In this document: positions 1-7,164 of the stretch, piece after piece
Numbering within the stretch: position 1 is the first letter of the stretch
Layout: each line of letters starts with the position of its first letter
From: an uncultured Lachnospiraceae bacterium
GTDB taxonomy: Bacteria; Bacillota; Clostridia; Lachnospirales; Lachnospiraceae
Assembly: GCA_905193085.1 (NCBI GenBank)
Contig: CAJJNI010000052.1
Span: 1-13,632, forward strand
Length of the DNA: 13,632 bases
Direction of reading: 5' to 3'
Position numbers and translations under genes: made by a program
The notes under the pieces: model-generated
What the model was told of the DNA's origin: nothing
The model's input: the letters and a program-made list of their open reading frames with translations, nothing else
The model's database searches: none

Positions 1-1143
1 CCTAGGAATTTCGGTTTTCTTGGAAAAGGTAATTCGTCATCTGTAGAAACACTTGAAGAACAGGTAAAGGCAGGTGCAGCCGGCTTAAAGCTTCATGAAG
101 ACTGGGGTTCAACACCAAAAGCAATTGATACATGTCTTACTGTGGCGGACAAATATGATGTTCAGGTTTCCATACATACAGATACATTAAATGAAGGCGG
201 ATTTGTTGAAGATACAATCAATGCTTTTAAAGGAAGAACAATCCACACATATCACACAGAAGGTGCCGGAGGCGGTCATGCACCTGATATTATTAAAGCT
301 GCTGCATTTCCTAATGTGCTTCCATCATCAACAAACCCTACAATGCCATTTACTGGAAATACAATAGATGAGCATCTTGATATGCTTATGGTATGTCACC
401 ATCTTGATAAAAATAATAAAGAAGATGTTGCATTTGCCGATTCAAGAATAAGACCTGAAACAATTGCGGCAGAAGATGTTCTTCATGACATGGGTATATT
501 CTCTATGATGAGCTCTGATTCACAGGCAATGGGTCGTGTAGGTGAGGTAATTATCCGTACATGGCAGACTGCCGATAAGATGAAAAAACAGAGAGGTCCG
601 TTAGAAGAAGACAGCGACAGGAATGATAATACCCGTATTAAGCGTTTTATTTCAAAATACACAATAAACCCTGCAATTACACATGGTATTTCAGAATATG
701 CAGGTTCAGTTGAGGTTGGAAAAATTGCAGACCTTGTTCTCTGGAGACCTGCAATGTTTGGAGTAAAGCCGGAAATGATAATAAAAGGCGGGTTTATCTG
801 CTCATCAAAAATGGGTGATGCAAATGCTTCAATTCCAACTCCACAGCCGGTAGTATACACCGACATGTTTGGTGCAAAAGGACTTGCTGTAGACAGAACA
901 TCTATAACATTTGTTTCAAAATATGCGTACGATAATAACATAAAAGAGACACTTGGTCTCAAAAAATGTGTTCTGCCTGTAAAAAATTGCAGAAATATAG
1001 GTAAAAAAGATATGGTATATAATAATACAATTGCCAAAATTGATGTCGACCCGGAAACCTATACAGTAACGGTCGATGGTAAAGAAGTGACATGTGAGCC
1101 ATTTTACGAGTTGTCTTTAGCAAGAAAATATTTTTTGTTCTAA
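1..1143 (+). CDS. ureC: Urease alpha subunit UreC, 5'-truncated by the window edge
   Basis: Catalytic subunit of urease, hydrolysing urea to ammonia and carbamate at a di-nickel site in the cytoplasm. The frame is open from base 1 (PRNFGFLGKGN), so about 187 N-terminal residues lie outside. By alignment from memory to the Klebsiella enzyme, the visible part covers residues 188 to 567, a normal full-length C-terminus ending KYFLF. Key residues are all present: the lysine to be carbamylated in GLKLHEDWG (codon 88-90, K217 equivalent), nickel ligands H246 (175-177), H272 (253-255) and D360 (517-519, in SSDSQAMGRVGE), and the flap pair C319-H320 (394-399, in MVCHHLD). Nothing suggests inactivation. 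The GTG at 142 is an internal valine, not a start. First visible gene of the operon; ureA and ureB are expected just upstream. Confidence 0.98.
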   Translation, partial: PRNFGFLGKGNSSSVETLEEQVKAGAAGLKLHEDWGSTPKAIDTCLTVADKYDVQVSIHTDTLNEGGFVEDTINAFKGRTIHTYHTEGAGGGHAPDIIKAAAFPNVLPSSTNPTMPFTGNTIDEHLDMLMVCHHLDKNNKEDVAFADSRIRPETIAAEDVLHDMGIFSMMSSDSQAMGRVGEVIIRTWQTADKMKKQRGPLEEDSDRNDNTRIKRFISKYTINPAITHGISEYAGSVEVGKIADLVLWRPAMFGVKPEMIIKGGFICSSKMGDANASIPTPQPVVYTDMFGAKGLAVDRTSITFVSKYAYDNNIKETLGLKKCVLPVKNCRNIGKKDMVYNNTIAKIDVDPETYTVTVDGKEVTCEPFYELSLARKYFLF

Positions 1144-1321
1144 ATATATAGAATAAATTGCATATAATTCCTATTCTGAATATATAGAATAAATTGCCTA
1201 TAATTCCTGTTCTGAATATATTGAACAAATTGTATATGCTTCTGATTCTAAACAAGTAGAATGAGTGGCGCATAATATCAATTTTGAATAAATAAATAGA
1301 ATGAAAAATGCGAATATTTTT
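1138..1321. repeat. Degenerate 36-bp tandem repeat array between ureC and ureE
   Basis: Four consecutive 36-bp units lie at 1138-1173, 1174-1209, 1210-1245 and 1246-1281. A decayed fifth unit with a small insertion starts at 1282. Each begins TTCT(G/A)AA followed by an AT-rich stretch with GAATAAATTG and TATAATTCC. Units 1 and 2 are nearly identical; similarity falls along the array. The first unit starts on the last codon and stop of ureC (TTC TAA), and because 36 is a multiple of three every unit keeps a Phe-stop phase in that frame. The 1173/1174 junction contains a small inverted repeat, TATTCT with AGAATA eight bases apart. Function unknown. Confidence 0.85.
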
Positions 1322-1340
1322 GATATGAGGAGATTAGATT

Positions 1341-1850
1341 ATGATAGCTGACAAAATATTAGGCAAAGTTTCAGACAAAGAAGCGCAGGGAATTGTTAAG
1401 GTTCCTTTTGAATGGTTTGAACTTGAAAAAAAGCGAATATCCAAAGTTGCGTCAAATGGTGAAAAAATTGGTGTCTGTATAGAGCAGACATTAAATGATA
1501 AAGATATAATTGCTGAGGATAATGAAACTACATATGTAGTAGATTTGCAGCCGGGAAAACTTATAAAAACTAAAGTAAATTCCATGACACAAATGGGAAG
1601 ATTATGCTTTGAATTGGGAAACCGCCACCTGTCACTTAAAATAGAAGAAACACAGGTAATGGTACCGTATGATGAGCCTACATTTGAGTATTTAAAGAAG
1701 CTGGGGTTTGATGTTGAGGTTGTTACAGCGCTGTTTACAGATTTTATTGAGTGTAAAGCACATGGAAGCAGCCACAGTCATGAACATGAGCACAGCCATG
1801 AAGATGGGCATACTCATGAGCACCATCATAGCCACGAAGATGAGCATTAA
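1341..1850 (+). CDS. ureE: Urease accessory protein UreE, nickel metallochaperone with His-rich tail
   Basis: Dimeric cytoplasmic nickel chaperone that hands nickel to the UreG-UreF-UreD complex during urease maturation. The 169-residue product has the usual UreE layout: an N-terminal beta domain, then a metal-binding domain with the hallmark ELGNRHL at 91-97. His96 falls at the position of the conserved interface nickel ligand. From residue 141 the tail is histidine-rich, with 13 His in 29 residues in HSHEHEH-like repeats. The start at 1341 has AGGAG at 1328-1332, eight bases upstream. The TAA at 1848-1850 interrupts what looks like a longer His-rich tail: the next nine in-frame codons read HGHEDEHNH. 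The tail-coding DNA is duplicated immediately downstream, out of frame. Confidence 0.96.
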   Translation: MIADKILGKVSDKEAQGIVKVPFEWFELEKKRISKVASNGEKIGVCIEQTLNDKDIIAEDNETTYVVDLQPGKLIKTKVNSMTQMGRLCFELGNRHLSLKIEETQVMVPYDEPTFEYLKKLGFDVEVVTALFTDFIECKAHGSSHSHEHEHSHEDGHTHEHHHSHEDEH

Positions 1851-1975
1851 CACGGTCACGAAGATGAACATAATCATATGAACATGAGCACAGCCATGAA
1901 GATGGGCATACTCATGAGCACCATCATAGCCACGAAGATGAGCATTAACGCAGTCATGAATATCAACATAGTAAT
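1780..1975. repeat. 98-bp direct tandem duplication of the ureE His-tail coding region
   Basis: Copy 1 spans 1780-1877 and copy 2 spans 1878-1975. The first 72 bases (1780-1851 and 1878-1949) are identical, including the TAA that ends ureE; the remaining 26 match at 19 positions. The 98-bp period is not a multiple of three, so copy 2 is out of the ureE frame. It lies after the stop and does not change the protein. The sharp change from perfect to roughly 73 percent identity suggests recent duplication or gene conversion within an already repetitive His-codon tract. Confidence 0.93.
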
Positions 1976-1978
1976 TAA
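1851..1978 (+). pseudogene. Untranslated remnant of the ureE His-rich tail
   Basis: After the ureE TAA, the same frame continues with nine codons, HGHEDEHNH, before falling into the out-of-frame duplicate. In the duplicate's own frame the His-tail is repeated up to a second TAA (1946-1948). It continues as RSHEYQHSN and meets a further TAA at 1976-1978. The simplest reading is that an ancestral UreE tail was longer and a nonsense change at the 1848 codon shortened it before the duplication. This is inference from codon content only. Confidence 0.55.
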
Positions 1979-1985
1979 TAAATGT

Positions 1986-1990
1986 GGAGG
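1986..1990 (+). promoter_or_regulatory. Ribosome binding site deciding the ureF start
   Basis: GGAGG lies nine bases before ATG 2000. An upstream in-frame ATG at 1982 overlaps this site and has no Shine-Dalgarno of its own, so 2000 is the preferred start. Confidence 0.8.
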
Positions 1991-1999
1991 CTGATTAAT

Positions 2000-2680
2000 A
2001 TGGAAAGTATTTCAATATTGCAGATGCTTCAGGTCAGCGACAGCCTGTTTCCGATAGGGGCATTTACTTTGTCGAACGGTCTTGAAACATTTGTTTTAGA
2101 CAAAAGCCTTAAAACAAATGAAGATTTAGAAGAATATATAGACTGTTTTTTGTCGGTTCTTCCGTACAATGAGCTGGGCGTAATGATGCTTGCGTACAAA
2201 AATGCGGATAATAAACAATATTTACAAAAGCTTGATGAATATTTTACAGCATTAAAAGGACCGATGGAAGTCCGTATCGGAAACAGAAAGCTTTGTAACC
2301 GTTTTCTAAAAATCTGGGACGAGATAAAAGATTACACACATATCTGTAATTACAGGGCAATGATAAAAGAGAAAAAATGCAAAGGCATTCATGCAGTAGT
2401 TGTAGGGCTTTACGCAAAAGACATAAATTTAGACATATACACTGCGGCAGCAGTCTATGCGTACAGTCTTGTGTCAGCAATAGTTACAAATGCTGTCAAA
2501 ACAGTGCCGCTAAGCCAGCTTGCAGGACAGAAAATATTAAACAGCGTTTTAGGAAGAATACAGGAGCAGGCAAAACTTGCAGACGGTATTACAATGGAGG
2601 ATTTAGGAGTTGGAGCTCCGATAATGGACATTGCAGCCATGGATCATGAGTGTCTGTATTCGAGATTATACATGAGTTAA
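2000..2680 (+). CDS. ureF: Urease accessory protein UreF
   Basis: Helical scaffold of the UreD-UreF-UreG urease activation complex, thought to link UreG to the apo-urease and to gate GTP-dependent nickel transfer. The 226-residue product from ATG 2000 is of normal family length. It begins MESISILQMLQVSDSLFPIG and continues AFTLSNGLETF, the signature N-terminus of UreF. Later segments fit the conserved core (RNRKL-like IGNRKLCNRF, HAVVVGLYA, and the SLVSAIVTNAVKTVPLSQLAGQ-type segment near residues 155-180). The next gene, ureG, is 238 bases away, unusually far for this operon. Six more residues would be added by starting at 1982, which is less likely because that ATG overlaps the ribosome binding site. 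Confidence 0.95.
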   Translation: MESISILQMLQVSDSLFPIGAFTLSNGLETFVLDKSLKTNEDLEEYIDCFLSVLPYNELGVMMLAYKNADNKQYLQKLDEYFTALKGPMEVRIGNRKLCNRFLKIWDEIKDYTHICNYRAMIKEKKCKGIHAVVVGLYAKDINLDIYTAAAVYAYSLVSAIVTNAVKTVPLSQLAGQKILNSVLGRIQEQAKLADGITMEDLGVGAPIMDIAAMDHECLYSRLYMS

Positions 2681-2918
2681 TTGTTAATATATTTCAATAT
2701 TTATGTGTTATATACTATAGATGAGCAAAATACAGAAAAATGCCCCAAAATAATCTCATTTGTTTGTAAATGAAACACATTTTGAAAAATATAATATGTC
2801 TTTATGACACTGACAAAATTGTGAAATATCTTAAATTTACTCATTTATAATTAAAAATTAAGATGCATACAATGATGTTATATTATTCATAATTTATATA
2901 CGGATTGGAGGAAGAAAG
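2681..2918. other. AT-rich 238-bp gap between ureF and ureG
   Basis: No open reading frame of note on either strand. It contains a perfect 6-bp inverted repeat (TCATTT/AAATGA, 2756-2773) and two TATAAT hexamers (2790-2795 and 2846-2851). Neither hexamer has a -35 at 16-18 bases; the nearest TTG-like hexamers are at 20-21 bases. An internal promoter for ureG-ureD is therefore possible but not shown. No rho-independent terminator with a T-run was seen. Confidence 0.5.
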
Positions 2919-3527
2919 ATGAGTTTCGTTAAAATAGGCGTTGGCGGACCGGTTGGTTCCGGAAAGACTGCACTGATAGAAAGACTTACGAGAATAATGT
3001 CAAAAGAGTACAGTATTTGTGTTATAACAAATGATATATACACAAAAGAAGATGCACAGTTTCTTATAAAAAATTCGGCACTTGATGCAGAGCGTATAGT
3101 CGGTGTAGAGACCGGAGGGTGTCCCCATACAGCCATAAGAGAAGACTGTTCAATGAACCTTGAGGCAGTTGATGAAATGGCAGAAAAATTCCCTGATGTA
3201 CAGATAATATTTATAGAAAGCGGCGGTGATAACCTGTCCGCCACATTCAGTCCTGACCTTGCAGATGCGTCAATATATGTAATTGATGTTGCACAGGGCG
3301 AAAAAATACCGAGAAAAGGCGGTCCTGGAGTTACTCGTTCAGACCTGCTCGTTATAAACAAAACCGACCTTGCTCCGTTAGTTGGCGCTAACCTTGATGT
3401 TATGGCATCTGATTCAGAAAGAATGAGAGAAGGAAGAAAATTTTTGTTTACTAATCTTATGTCAATGCAGGGTGTAGATGAAGTTATCGACTGGATAAAA
3501 AAAGATGTGTTATTTGAGGGATTATAA
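2919..3527 (+). CDS. ureG: Urease accessory GTPase UreG
   Basis: SIMIBI-class GTPase that couples GTP hydrolysis to nickel delivery into urease. The 202-residue product is of normal length. Visible motifs in order are: P-loop GPVGSGKT at 10-17; TNDIYTKEDA near 37-46; GVETGGCPH at 62-70 with the invariant metal-binding Cys68-Pro-His70; ESGGDN at 100-105; and the guanine-specificity motif NKTD at 147-150. GGAGG at 2907-2911 lies seven bases before the ATG. The stop overlaps the start of the next gene by one base (TAATG), indicating translational coupling to ureD. Confidence 0.98.
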   Translation: MSFVKIGVGGPVGSGKTALIERLTRIMSKEYSICVITNDIYTKEDAQFLIKNSALDAERIVGVETGGCPHTAIREDCSMNLEAVDEMAEKFPDVQIIFIESGGDNLSATFSPDLADASIYVIDVAQGEKIPRKGGPGVTRSDLLVINKTDLAPLVGANLDVMASDSERMREGRKFLFTNLMSMQGVDEVIDWIKKDVLFEGL

Positions 3528-4297
3528 TGAATAGCCGTTTATATTTGGAAACTGAAGTCAGGGATAAAAAAACTTATATAAAAGATGTATTTTTCAAAGC
3601 TCCATATAAAATAATGTCTCCATTTACGGACGAAAAAACAGGCGGGATACAGATAATGTTGATGAGTGCCTCAGCAGGACTGCTTGCCGGTGATACATTT
3701 GAGAGTGACCTTGTTTTTGGTAAGGATTCTAAAGTTAAGTATACATCTCAAAGCTATGATAAAGTATTTAACACGAAGGATAAATTTGCGCAGAAAGACG
3801 TTAAAATTACAGTCAAAGCGGGCGCAAAAGTAAAATACATGCCATATCCTGTTATTCCGTTTAAAAACAGTAACTTCAAAAGTCATGTACAGGTTCAGCT
3901 TGATGAAACTGCATCATTTGTTTACTGTGATATTTTCACATGTGGAAGAAGCGGAATGGGAGAATATTTCGAAATGAAAAAGACTGACAGTTATTTAAAA
4001 GTCTGTGTTGGTGATAAACTTGCATTTGCAGACCATACATTAATTGAACCCGGAAAATTTCCTTATAACAGCATGGGATTATGGCAGGACTATACTCATA
4101 ATGGAATGATGTATATTTATGTTTCTGATAAGGATAAAGAAAAAGAACTTATTAGCGTTATAAGACAGAAGAAAAATGAAGAAGAAAACATTTTGTTAGG
4201 TGCCTCTAACGCAGAAAATGGAATAATTGTCCGCATTATGGCAATGAGCGGAGAAAAAATCTATAATATATTTAATAAAATATCCGGAGTAGTGTGA
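3527..4297 (+). CDS. ureD: Urease accessory protein UreD (UreH)
   Basis: Accessory scaffold that binds apo-urease and, with UreF and UreG, forms the activation complex; structural work on the family suggests it conducts nickel to the active site. The 256-residue product shows the family hallmarks SASAGLLAGDTF (48-59), TSQSYDKVF and CDIFTCGRSGMGE. It starts one base inside the ureG stop, with GAGGG at 3516-3520. It is the last gene of the urease operon: its final six codons and stop form the 5' arm of a terminator hairpin. Family members are often slightly longer (about 270), but no domain appears to be missing. Confidence 0.95.
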   Translation: MNSRLYLETEVRDKKTYIKDVFFKAPYKIMSPFTDEKTGGIQIMLMSASAGLLAGDTFESDLVFGKDSKVKYTSQSYDKVFNTKDKFAQKDVKITVKAGAKVKYMPYPVIPFKNSNFKSHVQVQLDETASFVYCDIFTCGRSGMGEYFEMKKTDSYLKVCVGDKLAFADHTLIEPGKFPYNSMGLWQDYTHNGMMYIYVSDKDKEKELISVIRQKKNEEENILLGASNAENGIIVRIMAMSGEKIYNIFNKISGVV

Positions 4298-4333
4298 TTA
4301 TATATTTAAGTCATACTATTCCGGATAATTTTT
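4281..4333. terminator. Bidirectional rho-independent terminator between ureD and the convergent minus-strand gene
   Basis: A 17-bp stem pairs 4281-4297 with 4311-4327, with two G-U wobbles, around a 13-base AT-rich loop. On the plus strand it is followed by TTTTT at 4329-4333. On the minus strand the complement after the stem reads TTTTATT. The stem includes the last codons and stop of ureD (TGA, 4295-4297) and those of the opposing gene (TCA on plus, 4311-4313); the two stop codons pair with each other. Confidence 0.85.
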
Positions 4334-4760
4334 CAAGTTCATTTTCTGATACATCTGCTTTTTTTGCGGCATCATAAAACTTTTTGGCATCTTTGTCTGT
4401 TTTCTTCTGCAGTATGTTAAATTTACTGTCAAGCTTTTTTAGTCTGTCTGTTTCTTTAGATGTATCGCTTATATTATTGATTTCTACCTGGCAGTCAAAA
4501 ATATCTTTAAAATCTTTTAAAAGTTTCTTACCTTCTTTTGTAATTAAATCAGCGTTATTAAGAAGTGATTTTGCATTTGTGGTCTCAGAAGAATCACAGT
4601 AATCAGTTTCGTTAAGTTCATCATTAAGATTTGAAAGCTCACAGATGTCATTTATATATTCATCTGCGCCAAAATTATTTTGGCGTGATAAAACAAAAGC
4701 ACACAGAGCCAGTACCGTCACAAATATAAGAAATAATGGAAAAATGTATGTTTTTTTCAT
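4311..4760 (-). CDS. Small membrane-anchored protein of unknown function
   Basis: I do not recognise this 149-residue protein. It starts MKKTYIFPLF with one hydrophobic segment at about residues 5-25, then a polar, Lys/Asp/Glu-rich region predicted to lie outside the cell and to be mostly helical (residues 65-145). The segment can be a signal anchor or an uncleaved signal peptide. Cys20 follows LAL, which is not a good lipobox because the -1 residue is Leu. Other cysteines are at 40, 55 and 90. The AAGGAG ribosome binding site lies at 4771-4776, ten bases before the ATG, and a good promoter lies upstream. It is convergent with ureD and divergent from the histidine kinase gene, so it could be a partner of that sensor, but only position supports this. 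Its C-terminus KLSGIV resembles the KISGVV of UreD because both are encoded by one palindrome. Confidence 0.8.
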   Translation of the reverse strand: MKKTYIFPLFLIFVTVLALCAFVLSRQNNFGADEYINDICELSNLNDELNETDYCDSSETTNAKSLLNNADLITKEGKKLLKDFKDIFDCQVEINNISDTSKETDRLKKLDSKFNILQKKTDKDAKKFYDAAKKADVSENELEKLSGIV

Positions 4761-4795
4761 ACAAAATGTACTCCTTTAATTAAATTTTCAAAGTT

Positions 4796-4824
4796 ATTAT
4801 AACAATATGAAAAATAAATGACAA
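4796..4824 (-). promoter_or_regulatory. Sigma-A type promoter for the minus-strand membrane protein gene
   Basis: Reading on the minus strand, -35 is TTGTCA (4824-4819), followed by a 17-base spacer and -10 TATAAT (4801-4796). The -10 is preceded by TGT, giving an extended -10. The predicted start is about 30 bases before the ATG. Confidence 0.8.
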
Positions 4825-4855
4825 TGCATATTCAAAATAATAATATTTGTTTATC

Positions 4856-4884
4856 TTTACAAAATATAAACCGTTAAGTATAAT
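4856..4884 (+). promoter_or_regulatory. Sigma-A type promoter for the histidine kinase-exonuclease operon
   Basis: The -35 is TTTACA at 4856-4861, then a 17-base spacer and -10 TATAAT at 4879-4884. The predicted start lies about 25 bases before the ATG at 4915. It is back to back with the minus-strand promoter, about 30 bases apart. Confidence 0.78.
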
Positions 4885-4914
4885 CTGTAATAGGATAAGA
4901 AAGGATAGTATGTT

Positions 4915-7155
4915 ATGGTAAATAATTTATATATACTTAATTGCATGAAAATAGTTCAGATTATAATGATATGCCTGGATATGCTTTTTGTAGTTGTTAT
5001 GGTAAAGCAGAAAGAGAGCCGATTGTCGAAATTAATGCTGTGTATTGCGTTTTTGGGAGTTGTGAACAATTTCGGATATTTGCTTGAATTATCTGCCGTA
5101 AATGTTAATGATGCCATGAAAGCGGTAAGTGTAGAATATCTTGGCGGTGCTTTTATTGTTTCATTTGTTTTTCTTTTTGCAATAGAATTTTGTGGAATGA
5201 AAATGCCAAAAGCAATAGCCTATGCGATTTTTTCATTTGACGGTATAGTGTTGTTAAGTGTTTGTACTTATAAATTTAATCCGTTATTTTACAGTGATAC
5301 ATTTTTTGAAATGAGAGGGATTATTCCGCATCTTTCACTACAGAAAGGACCTTTGTATATTATTAATGCCATTAAACTGTGTGGTATGTTTTTTGTACAG
5401 ATAGTAATAACCATAAGAACATCATTTACAACGCCAGAAACTCACAAAAGAGCTAGTGCAAGGCTGCTTGCAGTATGTTGCGGACTTCCGTTTTTGGCTT
5501 TTATAATAAATGTTTCGGGAGTATTAAATGGTTATGACCCGGTGCCTTTTGTGGAGGCACTGTGTATTTTTGTGTTTGGAATGACGATTGTGTATCAGCA
5601 TGTATTTGATCTGGCATCAACCGCCTATGAAAATATAATTGCTGAAATGCAGGATATAATAGTTATTGTTGATAAGTCAGCTGGCTATATAGATTCAAAT
5701 AAGAGTGCAAAACAGGTTTTTAAAGGGCTCTCATACAGCAAGAAAGATAAAAAAATCGTAGATGAGAGACTAAGGAATTTAATAGAAACATGCATACAGA
5801 AAGGTATTTCATCTACGGAATATACTTTGAAAGACCACATTTATGAAGTGCATTTAAGTGAAATTGTAAACCGGAGAATCATATCCGGTTATATAGTGTC
5901 AATGTTTGACATTACAGAAGAGAGAAAACGACTTGAAAATATGGAACAGTTAAAGATTGCTGCAGATAAAGCAAACAGAGCAAAATCAGAGTTCTTAGCG
6001 CGAATGTCGCATGAAATCAGAAGTCCGATAAATGCAGTAATCGGCATGAATGAAATGATACTTCGAGAGAGCAGTGAAGATAATATAAAAGAGTATGCCT
6101 CAGATGTTAAAAATTCAGCAAATACACTGCTTAGTTTTGTAAATGATTTACTTGATTCATCAAAAATAGAATCAGAAAAAATGACACTGGTGCCTGTTAA
6201 TTACAGACTTAAAACAATGATTAAAGATTTATATAACATGATTTCTGTTAAAGCAAAGGAAAAAGACTTAAGTTTTGATGTCCGGATACAGGAGAATCTT
6301 CCATCTGTTTTATGGGGAGATGATGTAAGAATTAAGCAGATTCTTATTAATATACTGACAAATGCGGTAAAATACACAGCTAAAGGTAATATCTGGTTTA
6401 ATATAAGCGGTGATATTAAAGGCGGACGATGTGTTATAAGATATTCTGTCAAAGATACGGGGAGTGGAATTAAACAGGAAAATATTCCACATCTGTTTGA
6501 TGCATATGAGAGAGTATCTGTTGGAAAGAACCGTTATATAGAAGGAACAGGACTTGGACTTAATATAGCATCGCGACTGCTTGCACTTATGGACAGTGAA
6601 TTAAAAGTTGAAAGTGTATACGGTGAGGGCAGCAGATTTTATTTTGATTTAGAGCAGGAAATAGTTGACGATAAACCTATAGGAAAAGTAGATGTTAAGC
6701 AAAGAAAATGTGCAAAAGAATATTCATACAAAGAGTCATTTACTGCACCTGATGCCAAAATACTTGTCGTTGATGACAACCGGATAAATTTAAGAGTGTT
6801 TACAGGTCTTCTTAAAAACACAAAACTGCAGATTACATGTGCAAAAAGCGGCGAAGAATGTTTAGAGGAGATTAAGAAGCAGAAATATGATATAATATTT
6901 TTAGACCATATGATGCCGCAGATGGACGGGCTTGAAACATTTAAGATTATGCAGAGCAGGCCTGATAACAAATGTAAGGACACACCTGTTGTTATGCTTA
7001 CTGCAAATGCAACTAATGGTGTAAGGGAAGAATATTTAAAGGAAGGTTTTGACGATTTCCTTGCAAAACCAATTGATTCTAAACTGTTAGAAGAAATGAT
7101 AGTGCGTTTGCTGCCTGAAAATCTGGTACAGTACAGGTTGGAAGATATGGATTAG
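4915..7155 (+). CDS. Hybrid sensor histidine kinase: seven-transmembrane sensor, PAS-like, HisKA, ATPase and receiver domains
   Basis: Membrane sensor kinase with an attached receiver, 746 residues. Residues 9-229 hold about seven hydrophobic helices, as in the 7TM N-terminal region of histidine kinases. Residues 237-335 look like a PAS fold ending in the typical FDITEERKRLE linker. The HisKA domain has SHEIRSPINAVIG with phospho-acceptor His366. The ATPase has N box NILTNAVKYT (479-488), G1 DTGSGI (514-519) and G2 GTGLGL (544-549). The C-terminal receiver (614-735) has Asp620-Asp621, phospho-acceptor Asp664 (FLDHMMPQMDG), Thr696 and Lys718, so it should be active. No HPt or DNA-binding output domain is present, and no separate response regulator lies nearby. 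Start ATG 4915 has AAGGA nine bases upstream; the ATG at 4910 runs into a stop after three codons. The ligand is unknown. Confidence 0.95.
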   Translation: MVNNLYILNCMKIVQIIMICLDMLFVVVMVKQKESRLSKLMLCIAFLGVVNNFGYLLELSAVNVNDAMKAVSVEYLGGAFIVSFVFLFAIEFCGMKMPKAIAYAIFSFDGIVLLSVCTYKFNPLFYSDTFFEMRGIIPHLSLQKGPLYIINAIKLCGMFFVQIVITIRTSFTTPETHKRASARLLAVCCGLPFLAFIINVSGVLNGYDPVPFVEALCIFVFGMTIVYQHVFDLASTAYENIIAEMQDIIVIVDKSAGYIDSNKSAKQVFKGLSYSKKDKKIVDERLRNLIETCIQKGISSTEYTLKDHIYEVHLSEIVNRRIISGYIVSMFDITEERKRLENMEQLKIAADKANRAKSEFLARMSHEIRSPINAVIGMNEMILRESSEDNIKEYASDVKNSANTLLSFVNDLLDSSKIESEKMTLVPVNYRLKTMIKDLYNMISVKAKEKDLSFDVRIQENLPSVLWGDDVRIKQILINILTNAVKYTAKGNIWFNISGDIKGGRCVIRYSVKDTGSGIKQENIPHLFDAYERVSVGKNRYIEGTGLGLNIASRLLALMDSELKVESVYGEGSRFYFDLEQEIVDDKPIGKVDVKQRKCAKEYSYKESFTAPDAKILVVDDNRINLRVFTGLLKNTKLQITCAKSGEECLEEIKKQKYDIIFLDHMMPQMDGLETFKIMQSRPDNKCKDTPVVMLTANATNGVREEYLKEGFDDFLAKPIDSKLLEEMIVRLLPENLVQYRLEDMD

Positions 7156-7164
7156 GAGAACAAA

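Noticed and set aside
959..1273. Minus-strand ORF with a repeating 12-residue pattern (NLF-IF-type units)
   Set aside because: The pattern is the translation of the 36-bp DNA array in antisense; there is no ribosome binding site, and it overlaps the end of ureC.
1692..1877. Minus-strand Met/Ile/Val-rich ORF resembling a membrane peptide
   Set aside because: It is the complement of His codons (CAT/CAC read as ATG/GTG) in ureE; no start signals.
1982..1999. Upstream ATG for ureF at 1982
   Set aside because: It overlaps the GGAGG that serves ATG 2000, has no Shine-Dalgarno of its own, and adds residues not typical of UreF.
2377..2649. Plus-strand ORF within ureF
   Set aside because: Out-of-frame shadow of a clear UreF coding region, with atypical Cys/Ser/Arg-rich composition.
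4783..4797. CodY-like half site AATTTTCAAAGTTAT near the start of the minus-strand gene transcript
   Set aside because: Only 10 of 15 consensus positions match and one half is poor; such matches are expected by chance in DNA this AT-rich.
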